Counted from the first letter of the stretch, positions 46,051 through 56,352 are shown. The stretch is DNA of 64,000 nt from Propionibacterium sp. (GCA_012839035.1 DUOB01000004.1:28662-92661), one strand, 5' to 3'. A program made the numbers and translations. The notes: generated by a model from the sequence alone, not told the origin.

Positions 46051-46956
46051 TCACTCGGAACCTCGGACTTCGCTGCAGCCGCAGTCCGGGTGATGGGGCC
46101 AATAGCGCTGGGCGATCACCCAGGCACCGGTCCGGATCTCCAGGGTTGCGCCGAAGGTCTCCGGTTGGTGCCCGCCCAGCCACGCCCGAACCTGGAGCAG
46201 GGCCGTGGCGGCGGCCCATCGCGTCAATTCCGGCGGTGGCGGACATTCGGTCAGACACAACTGGGCAAGGATCCTCGGCCACGCGCGATCCCTCGCCCGA
46301 ACCAGATCCATGCAGCGGGTGCAGCATGTGCGTCCGGGAATGACAAGGGGCCCGACGATCACGCCGTCGGGCAGCGGGCGTACGAAGAGGTGAGGCTGAT
46401 CGGCGCGCAGGAGCGTGTCGGTGATTGCTCGGTCACATTCCAGCCTGTCGAAAGCCACGACTGTCAGATCGGGCGCGCGGCCTTCTGGTCGATACCAATG
46501 AGACGCGGTCGTGACGCGTTCCAGACCCCGGGCGCGCAGGTGCGCTCGCAGAGTGTCTGCGGCGGTCGCCAACGGGTGGGCATAGATCCCCGGCGCCGGT
46601 GGGCCGGGATCGACCAGTTGAAGGGGGCCCAGCGGCGTGTCCGCGTACGCTTCCGCGAACGCCAGCCCCAGCGCACCCGCACCCAACAGCCGGATGAGCC
46701 GTGGACCGTCCCCGGTCGGCTCCTCGAGCAAACCGGCGGCCTGCAGGTGCCCGACGAGCGTGCGCACCTGGGCACCGGTCAAACCGGAGTCCTCCGCGAT
46801 CCGGCTGACGGGCCGGGTGCCATCCAGTCGGCTCAGCGCTGTCGTGACGCCGGGGTGGGCAGGCAGCACGATGCCGTTGTCCACACCCACCTGGATTTCC
46901 GTGCCGCTGCGCTCAACGACGGGTACATGCGGGCGAAGCATGGGTGGAATGACCAT
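46051..46956 (-). CDS. ThiF/cyclodehydratase-like protein (TOMM leader-binding/E1-like, Rv3196-like)
   Basis: LLGAGALGLAFAEAYADTP; GRTCCTRCMDLVRARDRAWPRILAQL; terminal DCGCSE zinc-type cysteines. Confidence 0.65.
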   Translation of the reverse strand: MVIPPMLRPHVPVVERSGTEIQVGVDNGIVLPAHPGVTTALSRLDGTRPVSRIAEDSGLTGAQVRTLVGHLQAAGLLEEPTGDGPRLIRLLGAGALGLAFAEAYADTPLGPLQLVDPGPPAPGIYAHPLATAADTLRAHLRARGLERVTTASHWYRPEGRAPDLTVVAFDRLECDRAITDTLLRADQPHLFVRPLPDGVIVGPLVIPGRTCCTRCMDLVRARDRAWPRILAQLCLTECPPPPELTRWAAATALLQVRAWLGGHQPETFGATLEIRTGAWVIAQRYWPHHPDCGCSEVRGSE

Positions 46957-47306
46957 GATTCGAGTCTGGCGAACCCGGCGGGGGCGCGGGGGAGTTGTCC
47001 CCAGGGCATGGAAGAGGCCCTCAGGGAGTCGTCGCCGCTTGCCTTCCCCTGCGAGCGGCTCGAACCATCTGAGGGCCCCGTACGGAAAACGGTATGCCCC
47101 ATCCGGGCTTGCGTCAACCCCGGAGACGCCCACTTGTCCACCGCCTGTGGATAACTGTGTGGATGGTCTGTGTACGCAGCACTCGCACATGTGGATGCGA
47201 GCGAATGAACTCCAGTCCGATAGGAGTTGGCCTGGGGATGAACGGTTGGCGTTGTGACTTTGGTCTCCCCGTCCACACCGCGAACGTCCGGCCTAGGGTG
47301 GACCCC

Positions 47307-47900
47307 ATGTCGGGCGATTCGGAATCGGTGCACCACGTGAGCGGTGAAACCGTCCTGGTCCGACGCAATCCCCGCCGCCGTCGCAACGCTGCCATCTTCC
47401 GGGAGAACGGCCGGGTTGTGGTGGAACTGCCGCCCGGCGTGTCCCGCGCCGAGGAGCAGGGCTGGGCCGAGCGAATGGTCGCGCGTCTCCGGGCGCATGA
47501 GAAGCGCCAGCGGGCAGGGCGTTCCGACGAGACGTTGTTCGCTCGAGCACGCACACTGCGGGAGACCTATCTCCTTCCACTCGCGCCCCACGCACCGGCA
47601 CCGGTCTCCGTCGCGTGGTCGACCGCGCAGGGCAGGCGCTGGGGATCCTGCACGTCAGCGACGCGCACGATCAGACTGTCGAGCAGGCTCAAGGAGTGTC
47701 CCCAGTGGGTCATCGACTATGTGCTGTTGCACGAGTTGGCGCACTTGGTCGAGTCGGGGCACACTCCGGCCTTCTGGGCGCTCCTGGCCAGATATCCGCG
47801 CACAGGGGAGGCCAAGGGTTACCTCAAGGGCTATTCGGCGGGCCTGGCCGCTCGTTCAGGTGAGCCGATGGCGCGCGAGGTCGACGAGAACGGTCACTGA
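47307..47900 (+). CDS. M48/YgjP-like (SprT-like) metallopeptidase
   Basis: WGSCTSATRTIRLSSRL, VIDYVLLHELAHLVESGHTPAFWALL (HELAH). Confidence 0.9.
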   Translation: MSGDSESVHHVSGETVLVRRNPRRRRNAAIFRENGRVVVELPPGVSRAEEQGWAERMVARLRAHEKRQRAGRSDETLFARARTLRETYLLPLAPHAPAPVSVAWSTAQGRRWGSCTSATRTIRLSSRLKECPQWVIDYVLLHELAHLVESGHTPAFWALLARYPRTGEAKGYLKGYSAGLAARSGEPMAREVDENGH

Positions 47901-48416
47901 CACCTCGTCCGTCGGCAGGGCTCCCGCCGCGAACCAGCGCACGTCCGTCGCTTCCGGTGTCGCTGGGAGAGCGCCGACCGAGTGCGAGAGGATCAGATGC
48001 CTCACATCCAGGTGATGGGTCGGCATGCCCCCGCACTGCAACTTGTGACGATCCAGGTGCAGGACGCCCGGCACGGGCTCCAGATCGGAGAGTCCGGATT
48101 CCTCCCTGGCCTCTCGGAGCGCGGCCTCCGCGAGGCTGACATCCGCGTCCTCGATATGCCCGCCCGTTTGCAGCCAGCGGCTCAGCTTGGCGTGCCGGAT
48201 CAACAGAACCTGATCCGCCGTCGGAGTCGCGATGATGGCGCTTGCTGTCACGTGCGCGCCGGGACACGTCCGGGACCAGCCGTTCGTCCGGGTGCGCAGG
48301 TGGTCGATGAACTCGTCGCGGAGCCGACGTTGGGCGGGGTCGTCCGGCTGGTACGCCGTCAGAGCGCCCACACAGTCTGCTGTCAGTCCCGGGTTGACGG
48401 ACTCAGCTGCGGCCAT
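47856..48416 (-). CDS. Nudix hydrolase
   Basis: GGHIEDADVSLAEAALREAREESGL Nudix box. Confidence 0.88.
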   Translation of the reverse strand: MAAAESVNPGLTADCVGALTAYQPDDPAQRRLRDEFIDHLRTRTNGWSRTCPGAHVTASAIIATPTADQVLLIRHAKLSRWLQTGGHIEDADVSLAEAALREAREESGLSDLEPVPGVLHLDRHKLQCGGMPTHHLDVRHLILSHSVGALPATPEATDVRWFAAGALPTDEVSVTVLVDLARHRLT

Positions 48417-49839
48417 CGGTGTCGCCGCTGCCCTCATCCCCGTCCGCACGACGCTCGGCGTCGCGTTCCTGCTCGGCCTGATCCAGCAGCCGGGCGAGCT
48501 CGGCATCCATGTCGTCCATGGGGCCGGTGCTCGGCGTACGCTCCTCCCCGTTGACGAAGCCGAGGGGATCGTCGAGATCGGCGGCCGTGGGCACGACATC
48601 CGGGTGATTCCACACCGCATCGCGGCCGTCGGCACCGCGGGCCTCGCGGAGGGCCGCCCACAGGTTGGCCGCGTCGCGCAGACGCCGGGGACGCAGCTCA
48701 AGCCCCACGAGCGCCTGGAAGGTGGCCTCGGCGGGCCCACTCGTGGCGCGTCGGCGACGCATCGTTTCGGCCAGGGCCGTGGCACTGGGCATCCACTGCT
48801 TGGTGGCCTGGGCGACGACCTCGTCGACCCATCCCTCGATCAGCGCCAGCAGTGTTTCGAGCCGCTCGAGGACCGCCTTCTGCTCGGAAGTCTGTTGGGG
48901 TTCGAACAGGCTGCCCTGCAGCTGCTCGCTCATCTCCCTCATGCTGTCCGGAGTCAGGTTGGTCGGGTCGAAGGACCCGATGGCCGACTCCAGGGAGGAC
49001 AGATCGATGCGGATTCCCCGCGCATAGCTCTCCACGAGAGTCAGCAGCTGGGGACCGAGCCAGGCCGTGGCGGTGAAGAGCCGCTGCCGGGCGGATTCGC
49101 GGAGTGCCAAATAGAGGCGGACGTCGTCCGCGGACTGATCCAGACCATCGGCGAAAGTGGCCAGGTTGGTGGGGACCAGCGCAATGGTGCCCTCTGCGTC
49201 GCCCGTGAGGGGCAGGCCGGCCTCGGTGGCGCTCAACACGCTTGTGGCGAGCGTGCCGATGGCCTCGCCCGCCTGAAGTCCGAAGACCTGTGACCCGCTG
49301 GATTTGAGCAGGGGACGCAGGAACGCCTCCAGGCCCGGAATCGCGCCCTCAAGGCCTTCGCCACTGGACATCGAATCGGCCATGGCCTCGCTCATCGCAT
49401 CAGCCACCGGCTCGATGAGTCGGCGCCAGGTGGGCATCGTCTGTTCCACCCACTCGCTCCGGCTCCAGACTGCAACCGGTCCTCCGGTGGCAGGGAAACC
49501 GGTTGCCTGGTCGAGCCAGGTATCCGCGAGCCGGACCGAGTCCCGCAGGGCGTTGAGCTCCGCCGCGGAAGTGGAAGGGTCACTGCCCTGGGCGGCGACG
49601 ACGCGGCGGGCCACGTCGCGGATGGGTTCCCAGCGCGAGGTGGGCTCGTTCTGGGTGTCACCGAAGATTCCGCCGAGTCCCATCTGGGACATCATCTGGC
49701 GGACCTGATTCATCATGGTGTTGAGGTCCGGTTGACCCGCACCGCCGAACCCGAGGCCGGAGAACAGCGCTTCGAACGGGTTCTCGTTCGGGTCTCCGTC
49801 GCGATCGCGCTTGTCGCCGGGGTCGTTCTGGTCGGACAT
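48403..49839 (-). CDS. DUF2342 / zinc-dependent metalloprotease-like family (Rv3195-like)
   Basis: FEALFSGLGFG...SQVFGLQAGEAIGTLATSVLSATEAGLPL; ALIEGWVDEVVAQA. Confidence 0.85.
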   Translation of the reverse strand: MSDQNDPGDKRDRDGDPNENPFEALFSGLGFGGAGQPDLNTMMNQVRQMMSQMGLGGIFGDTQNEPTSRWEPIRDVARRVVAAQGSDPSTSAAELNALRDSVRLADTWLDQATGFPATGGPVAVWSRSEWVEQTMPTWRRLIEPVADAMSEAMADSMSSGEGLEGAIPGLEAFLRPLLKSSGSQVFGLQAGEAIGTLATSVLSATEAGLPLTGDAEGTIALVPTNLATFADGLDQSADDVRLYLALRESARQRLFTATAWLGPQLLTLVESYARGIRIDLSSLESAIGSFDPTNLTPDSMREMSEQLQGSLFEPQQTSEQKAVLERLETLLALIEGWVDEVVAQATKQWMPSATALAETMRRRRATSGPAEATFQALVGLELRPRRLRDAANLWAALREARGADGRDAVWNHPDVVPTAADLDDPLGFVNGEERTPSTGPMDDMDAELARLLDQAEQERDAERRADGDEGSGDTDGRS

Positions 49840-49987
49840 CGGGCTGACTCCTCGTCGTTGCGTACGCTCCATTGAACCGCACCGACCAAGCGTCGGCCAA
49901 TGAACACGGGGGCCGGCCCCGGGCGGATCCCGGTCCCGGACGCGTCCGGTTCGATGCGCAGGAGGCCATCGGGGCGTACGCGCGGGT

Positions 49988-50449
49988 ATGGTCGTCCCCG
50001 TGCAACCCCAGGAATCCCGGCCTTCCCAGCAACGCCGGACCCACAGTGCGGTCTCCGACCAGCCGTTGAGCGTGGACCGTGTCCTCACGGCGGTCCGGGA
50101 TGACGCCGTGGGCGGAGTCACGGTGTTCATCGGACTGGTCCGGGACCACGATGAGGGGAAGTCGGTGCGGTCGCTGGACTATTCGGCGCACCCGACCGCG
50201 GAGGCGGAGCTCTCCCGGGTGGTGTCCGAGGTGGCCGGTCGGCACGATGTGGTGGCCGTCGCTGCGGAGCACCGCGTGGGTGCGCTCAGCATCGGTGACC
50301 TCGCCGTCGTGGTGGCGGCGGGTGCCGCGCACCGCGGAGACGCCTTTGCCGCGGCACGTGATCTCATCGACACGCTCAAGTCCGAGGTCCCGATCTGGAA
50401 GGAACAGCACTACACGGACGGCACTGTGGACTGGGTCGGCTGCCCATGA
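49988..50449 (+). CDS. moaE: Molybdopterin synthase catalytic subunit MoaE
   Basis: GGVTVFIGLVRDHDEGKSVRSLDYSAHPTAEAEL, AEHRVGALSIGDLAVVVAAGAAHRGDAFAAARDLIDTLKSEVPIWKEQ. Confidence 0.93.
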   Translation: MVVPVQPQESRPSQQRRTHSAVSDQPLSVDRVLTAVRDDAVGGVTVFIGLVRDHDEGKSVRSLDYSAHPTAEAELSRVVSEVAGRHDVVAVAAEHRVGALSIGDLAVVVAAGAAHRGDAFAAARDLIDTLKSEVPIWKEQHYTDGTVDWVGCP

Positions 50450-51510
50450 GGTCGATCAAGCTGACCCGGCAGACGTGGTTGGCGCTGACGGCTGCGGTCG
50501 TGTTCGTTGTGTTGGCGCTGCTGATCGCGGTGCTGCCGGTGCCCTACGTCGTCTACAGCCCGGGCACCGCCTATGACGTTCTCGCCGATGCGGATGCCGA
50601 TGCGCCCATCGTGGTGGTCGAGGGGATTCCCACCCATGAGGTCAACGGCAAGTTGCACATGACGACGGTGGCGGTGACCCGTCCGACCGCCCGAACGAGT
50701 CTCCCGGAGGCCATGCTGGCGTTCTGGTTGCCTGCGCGCGACGCCTTGCCGCGCTCCGCGGTCTATGACCCGGCCAAAACCGGTGACGAGATCCGTGCGG
50801 AGGAACGGCTGATGATGGACACGTCCCAACAGGACGCCATCGTGGCCGCCCTGCGGGAGGCCGACGTCCCGGTCGAGGAACTCCCGATGATCTCGGTGGT
50901 CATCGCGTCCGGGCCGTCGAACGGCCGGCTCTTCCCAGGGGATCTCATTCTCCAGGTCGAGGGGCAGCCGGTGCGCACACCCGAAGAAGTCCGGGAGCGG
51001 CTTCGCGACAAGGAAGTGGGGACCTCGCTCCGCATCACCGTCAGTCGTGAGGGCCGGGTTGTCAATGCCGACGTCACGCCCATGGAGAATCCGCACGAGC
51101 CGGGCGGCGCCGCGATCGGGGTGGAGGTGGGCGTGGGTTATCGCTTCGATCCCACCGTCAACTTCGGCGTCAGCCATGAGATCGGGGGCCCGAGCGCGGG
51201 CCTGGTGTTTGCATTGGCGATCTATGAGCAGATCACCCCGGAGGATGTGTTGCAGGGACGATCGGTCGCTGCGACCGGCCAGATCGGTCCTGATGGGCGG
51301 GTCGGCCGCATCGGGGGTTTGCACGAGAAGATCGCGGGTGCCGAACGCGAGGATGTGTCCGTCTTTCTCGTGCCTGCGCCCAACTGCCCGGACCTGCAGA
51401 GGCTGCGGACTGACCTTGAGCTGATTCGGGTAGCCACTCTGCACGATGCCGTTGAGGGCCTGGCTGCTCTCGGCGACCCTGCCCGCAGCGCCGAGGTGCC
51501 GCGGTGCTGA
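50446..51510 (+). CDS. PDZ domain Lon-like serine protease (YlbL/Rv3194c-like)
   Basis: N-terminal TM, PDZ, HEIGGPSAGLVFALAIYE and GGLHEKIAGA Ser-Lys dyad. Confidence 0.93.
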   Translation: MRSIKLTRQTWLALTAAVVFVVLALLIAVLPVPYVVYSPGTAYDVLADADADAPIVVVEGIPTHEVNGKLHMTTVAVTRPTARTSLPEAMLAFWLPARDALPRSAVYDPAKTGDEIRAEERLMMDTSQQDAIVAALREADVPVEELPMISVVIASGPSNGRLFPGDLILQVEGQPVRTPEEVRERLRDKEVGTSLRITVSREGRVVNADVTPMENPHEPGGAAIGVEVGVGYRFDPTVNFGVSHEIGGPSAGLVFALAIYEQITPEDVLQGRSVAATGQIGPDGRVGRIGGLHEKIAGAEREDVSVFLVPAPNCPDLQRLRTDLELIRVATLHDAVEGLAALGDPARSAEVPRC

Positions 51511-51529
51511 ACACAATCGGAAGGACCGC

Positions 51530-52123
51530 ATGACCGACGATGCACTCGTGGCCGCTCTCGTGGAGTTGGAACACCACGTGGGTGAGGCCGGGTGGGACCA
51601 GCCGGCGCGGCTGTTCGCCCTTGTCCGCACAGATGAGTTGATCGCTGCCGAGCCTGAATTGGCGGCCCATCTGGGGTTGCGATCCAGCGCGGAAGGACAT
51701 CCGCCCAACGCCTTGAGTTCCATCGAACAGGACGACTTCCGCACCATCGGGACGGGGGAGGGTCCTGCTGCGTCGGAGTCCGCCCTGGACCAGGTGCTCG
51801 GCCGGCTGACCTGGCCCGATGCGGTGGTGGGTTGTGCGCTGGCGGTGGAACGCACTTTCCTCCCCGCTCGGTTCGAGGCCGATCTGCCGGATGATCCCGA
51901 GGCGGCGGAGAAGTTTGTCGCTGAGCATCCGGAGCGCCAGGATCTCCGGCTCGTGGTTGGTGTCCTGCGGGGTGGAGCGGCGCACTGCTTCGCTCGTTTG
52001 GTCAGCAATCCGGAGGATTTGCTGAGCGGTCCCGATCTCGCGCCCGGGGTGGTGTCGGTGCTCGCGGCTACGCTTGAGCACGACCGGCCGGGCCTGCATC
52101 AGGATTCGAGGAGGACACAGTGA
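51530..52123 (+). CDS. PPA1309 family protein
   Basis: MTDDALVAALVELEHHVGEAGWDQPARLFALVRTDEL... Confidence 0.8.
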   Translation: MTDDALVAALVELEHHVGEAGWDQPARLFALVRTDELIAAEPELAAHLGLRSSAEGHPPNALSSIEQDDFRTIGTGEGPAASESALDQVLGRLTWPDAVVGCALAVERTFLPARFEADLPDDPEAAEKFVAEHPERQDLRLVVGVLRGGAAHCFARLVSNPEDLLSGPDLAPGVVSVLAATLEHDRPGLHQDSRRTQ

Positions 52124-55002
52124 GCGCGACGACCAGGATTCCCGCGGAATCCGCGCCCAGACGACGCGGCGCTCTGCTGCCCACCGTCGTGGTGGTGTCG
52201 GCGGTGGTGTTGCTGTTCGTTCTCTTCACCAGCATCTGGACGGATCGGCTGTGGTTCGTCTCCATGAACTATCCCCAGGTGTTCACGATCACGTTCGTGA
52301 CCCGCGTGGTGCTCTTCATCGTCGTCGGTCTGGTGATGGCGGCGGCGATTGTCGGGAACACGGCGTTGGCTTATCGGCTGAGACCGCCCACGCGTCCGGG
52401 CCCGATGGCGAGTGAGTTGCTGGAACGTTATCGGGAGACGCTGGAGTCACGTTTCGTCCAGATCATGGTCGGCCTCGGGATCGTGGTTGCGCTGTTCGCG
52501 GGTGTTTCCGGCGCGAGTCAGGTCGGCACCTGGCTGGCGTGGCTCAACCGGACGCCGTTCGGCGTGGAGGATCCGCGCTTCGGTTTCGACGTGGCCTTCT
52601 ATGTTTTCGAGTTGCCGTGGTATCGCTGGCTCGTCGCCATGGCGACCACCATGTTGGTGTTCTCGACGATTGCGGCAGCGATCGTGCATTACGTCATGGG
52701 TGCTCTCCGCTTGGCAAAGGGCGAGCGCCGGGTGACCTCCCGCGCCGCGCAGCGGCACCTGTCCATCCTCATCGGGTTGACCGTGCTGTGCTTCGCCGCT
52801 AGTGCCTGGCTGGATCGTTACAGCTATCAGACGACCACCAATCAGTTGTTGACCGGCTTGAGCTACACCGACGACAACGCACGGGTCACCGCCTCCTTGG
52901 TGGTCGCGATCATCACGGCGATCTGTGCCCTGCTGTTCATCTCCAACATCTTCCTGCGCCGGTGGATGATCCCGGTCGCGGCGCTGATCCTTGCCGTCGT
53001 GTCGAGCGTGCTGCTCACGATGATCTATCCGGCCGCCATCCAGGCTTTCGAGGTCATCCCCAACGAGCCGGACAAGGAACGTCCCTATATCGAGGCGCAT
53101 ATCGCCGCCACGCGGGAGGCCTACGGCATCGACTTCGAGATCACGAACTACGACGCCGAGACCGAGGCCACGGCCGGTCAGTTGCGGGCGGATGCGGCGG
53201 CGCTGCCCGGCATCCGGTTGATGGATCCGGCGGTCATCGCTCCGACCTTCGATCAGCTCCAGCAGGTTCGTGGTTTCTATTCGTTCCCGAGCGTGTTGGA
53301 CGTCGACCGCTATGTGGTGGAGGGTCAGGAGACAGACGCCGTTGTGGCGGTGCGTGAGCTGGACATCTCGGGTCTGCAGGACCGGTCGTGGAACAACGTG
53401 CGCACGGTCTATACCCATGGTCACGGCATGGTCGCCTCCTATGGCAACCGTCGCCAGCCGGGTGGCGAACCGGAGTGGCTCATGCGCGATGTGCCGCCGA
53501 TCGGCAAGCTGCCGGAGCACCAGGCCCGGGTCTATTTCGGTGAGCAGCATTCCGACTATTCGATCGTGGGAGCCCCGGCGGGCACGCCCCCGGTCGAGCT
53601 CGACACCCCCGGTGGCGGTGAGGGCGGTGGTGAGCGCCGCAACACCTATTCCGGTGAGGGTGGGGTGCCGATCGGGAGCTGGTTCAACCGTCTTCTCTAT
53701 GCCACGCGCATGGCGGATGTGAACATCCTGCTGTCGGGCCGTGTCAACGAGGCGTCGAAGATCATCTACAACCGCACCCCGAAGGAGCGCGTCCAAGCGG
53801 CCGCCCCTTGGCTCACCGTGGACTCGAACCTCTATCCCGCCATCGTGGAGGGTCGCATCGTGTGGGTGGTCGATGCCTATACGACGTCGAACAACTATCC
53901 GAATTCCCACCGCATCTCGCTCGACCAGGCGATCTCGGACACCCAGACGCGCGCGGGCACGGTCCAGCCGGACACCCGGGTGAACTACATCCGCAACTCG
54001 GTCAAGGCTGTCGTGGATGCCTATGACGGGACCGTCACGCTCTATGCCTGGGACGAGGACGATCCCGTCCTGCAGACGTGGCGCAAGGCCTATCCGGACA
54101 CGGTGCAGCCGCGTTCGGAGATCTCGCCCGCGCTGTTGGAGCACCTGCGCTATCCCGACGACTTGTTCAAGGTGCAGCGTGAGGTCCTGGGGCGCTATCA
54201 CGTGACGGACCCGATGGCCTGGTTCCAGCAGAACGACCTCTGGGTCATCCCCAATGATCCGGTGGCGCAGAACAACCAGCGGGAGAATCCCTATCTGCTC
54301 TCGATCAAGTGGCCGGGGGACAACCAGGCGAACTTCTCGCAGACGACGGTGTTCGTGCCTCGTGGTCGCAACAACCTGGCCGCCTTCATGGCGGTCAACG
54401 CGGACACCGCCAGCCCGGAATACGGGCGGATGCGCATCCTGCGCATGTCGGACTCGCATCAGGTTGACGGCCCCAACCAGACGTTCAACGCGATGGTCAC
54501 TGATGAACAGGTCGCGCTGCGACTGCGTCCCTATCTGAACCAGGGAGCGGCTCAGGTCGTCTATGGCAACCTGCTGACCCTGCCGTTGGGCGGTGGTTTG
54601 CTCTACGCGCAGCCGATCTATACCCAGAAGGCAGCGGGCCAGGGTTCCTATCCGGCCCTGACGTTCGTCACGGTCAGATTCGGTGAGCGTGTGGGCATCG
54701 GCGAGACGCTGCAGCAGGCGCTCGACCAGGTCTTCGGTGGTGACGCCGGGGCTTCGACCGGTGAGGTGGAGGAAGGCGAGGAACCGCCGGAGACCGCAGA
54801 GGGCGCGACGCTGGGTGAGCCCGGTGCGGAACCCCGACCCGCCGACAATCCGGCAGCCGCTCGTGCGTTGACCGAGGCGAACACGGCCTTCAGCGATGCC
54901 CAGCGGGCGTTGCGGGACGGCGACCTGGGGCTCTATCAGCGCAAGGTCGAGGAGGCGCGCGAGGCCATGCAGCGCGCGCAGAACGCCCTGGGCGGCGGCT
55001 GA
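52120..55002 (+). CDS. UPF0182 family membrane protein
   Basis: About 7 N-terminal TM segments then large extracytoplasmic region; FYVFELPWYRWL; PYIEAHIAATREAYGID; GTG start overlapping the upstream TGA. Confidence 0.93.
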   Translation: MSATTRIPAESAPRRRGALLPTVVVVSAVVLLFVLFTSIWTDRLWFVSMNYPQVFTITFVTRVVLFIVVGLVMAAAIVGNTALAYRLRPPTRPGPMASELLERYRETLESRFVQIMVGLGIVVALFAGVSGASQVGTWLAWLNRTPFGVEDPRFGFDVAFYVFELPWYRWLVAMATTMLVFSTIAAAIVHYVMGALRLAKGERRVTSRAAQRHLSILIGLTVLCFAASAWLDRYSYQTTTNQLLTGLSYTDDNARVTASLVVAIITAICALLFISNIFLRRWMIPVAALILAVVSSVLLTMIYPAAIQAFEVIPNEPDKERPYIEAHIAATREAYGIDFEITNYDAETEATAGQLRADAAALPGIRLMDPAVIAPTFDQLQQVRGFYSFPSVLDVDRYVVEGQETDAVVAVRELDISGLQDRSWNNVRTVYTHGHGMVASYGNRRQPGGEPEWLMRDVPPIGKLPEHQARVYFGEQHSDYSIVGAPAGTPPVELDTPGGGEGGGERRNTYSGEGGVPIGSWFNRLLYATRMADVNILLSGRVNEASKIIYNRTPKERVQAAAPWLTVDSNLYPAIVEGRIVWVVDAYTTSNNYPNSHRISLDQAISDTQTRAGTVQPDTRVNYIRNSVKAVVDAYDGTVTLYAWDEDDPVLQTWRKAYPDTVQPRSEISPALLEHLRYPDDLFKVQREVLGRYHVTDPMAWFQQNDLWVIPNDPVAQNNQRENPYLLSIKWPGDNQANFSQTTVFVPRGRNNLAAFMAVNADTASPEYGRMRILRMSDSHQVDGPNQTFNAMVTDEQVALRLRPYLNQGAAQVVYGNLLTLPLGGGLLYAQPIYTQKAAGQGSYPALTFVTVRFGERVGIGETLQQALDQVFGGDAGASTGEVEEGEEPPETAEGATLGEPGAEPRPADNPAAARALTEANTAFSDAQRALRDGDLGLYQRKVEEAREAMQRAQNALGGG

Positions 55003-55011
55003 GCAGGAGGG

Positions 55012-56352
55012 TCAGGAGCGGCGGCTGACGGAATACCCGGCAGCCGCCAACGGCTCCGCCAACTGGTCGGCATCGCCGGCCACGACGAGGGTGAGCGCGG
55101 TGAGATCCACGACGTCCTGGTACGCCGTAGTGGCCGCCTCGGGCGTTGTGGCTCGGATGCCGGCGAGATAGCGGTCGATGAAGTCCAGGGGCAAACCCTG
55201 GAGGGCGATGGAGGCGGTCTGGTCGCCGATGCCGCCCGCCGTGGCATAGCGCAGCGTGGACACCCCGCTGAAGTAGTTGGTCGCGTCCACGATTTCCGCC
55301 TCGGTGAGGGGGGCATTCGACAGGTCCAGGAGCTCGCGCGCTTCTTCGAGGGCGGGCACGAGGACCTCGGTCCGGAACGAGCCCGCTACGGCGAACGAAC
55401 CGCGGCTGCGCAACGGGGCAGCCTGGAGCCCCACCCCATAGGTATAACCGCGCTCCTCGCGCAGCACCTTGTTCAGGCGGCTGAGGAAGGCCCCACCGAC
55501 CGCGTACGAACCGATCTGGAACGCGGGCCAGCGCGGGTCGTGCCGATCGATGCCGATCCCACCGAGGCGCAGGTCGGCCTGCACGGCGCCGGGCCGGTGG
55601 AGCAGCACTGCGGACGGGGTTGCCGGGCGGGGGGAGAGGTGCGTCACAGGCTCCTGGTCCGGGTTGGTCCAGTCGCCGAACAGCTTCTCTGCCAGCGGCA
55701 ACGGATCGGTGGGAAACTCGCCAGCCAGCACGAGTGTGGCACCGGCCGGCCCATAGTGGCGGCGGTGGAAGGCCCGCACGTCCTCGGGCACCACGGCCGT
55801 CACCTTGTCGGGTTCCCCACCGGGGAGTCGCTGCACGCGGGAGTCCTCGTCGAACACAGCCGCGCGGAACGCCCACGAGGCCCACTGTGCGGAATTGGCT
55901 CGCTGTTGCTCCAGTGAGGCCAATCGCAGTGCGACGTGGCGGGAGCAATCGGAGTCCTGCAATTCGGGGTGCCGGACGGCTTCGGCGAGCAGCGCGAGGG
56001 CCGGCTCGAAGCGGGTGGCCGGCACATCGATCATGGCCTGGAGCCCGGCGTACGCCTGATTGGCATCGAAGGAGGCACCCTCGAGTTCGAGAACCTCGGC
56101 GAATCGTTCCCCGGGATGGTTCCGGGTGCCCTCGTCGAGAACGCGGGCACAGATGGTCGCGACGCCCTCCTTGGCGCGGTCCTCCATGGTGAGCGGGACG
56201 TCGAGGACGAGGGTCGCGGAGATCACCTGCTGCCCGGGCAGTTCGTGGACGAGGACCCGCATCCCGTTCGACAGGAACGCCTCGCGGGGTGCGGGATAGG
56301 TCCACTCGGCGGGGGGCTGCAGCGCGGGCCGGGGGCGAACGTCAGTGTTCAT
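55012..56352 (-). CDS. M16-family peptidase-like protein lacking HxxEH (partner subunit)
   Basis: M16B fold; LREERGYTYGVGLQ R/Y motif present, HxxEH replaced (ARVLDEGT). Confidence 0.88.
   Translation of the reverse strand: MNTDVRPRPALQPPAEWTYPAPREAFLSNGMRVLVHELPGQQVISATLVLDVPLTMEDRAKEGVATICARVLDEGTRNHPGERFAEVLELEGASFDANQAYAGLQAMIDVPATRFEPALALLAEAVRHPELQDSDCSRHVALRLASLEQQRANSAQWASWAFRAAVFDEDSRVQRLPGGEPDKVTAVVPEDVRAFHRRHYGPAGATLVLAGEFPTDPLPLAEKLFGDWTNPDQEPVTHLSPRPATPSAVLLHRPGAVQADLRLGGIGIDRHDPRWPAFQIGSYAVGGAFLSRLNKVLREERGYTYGVGLQAAPLRSRGSFAVAGSFRTEVLVPALEEARELLDLSNAPLTEAEIVDATNYFSGVSTLRYATAGGIGDQTASIALQGLPLDFIDRYLAGIRATTPEAATTAYQDVVDLTALTLVVAGDADQLAEPLAAAGYSVSRRS

Noticed and set aside
47130-47200. 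Possible oriC
   Set aside because: DnaA-box-like sites present but no dnaA/dnaN/gyrB context and no AT-rich unwinding region.
52447-54459. 670-aa minus-strand ORF
   Set aside because: Antisense shadow of UPF0182; His/Arg/Asp-rich translation typical of reverse-frame GC-rich genes.
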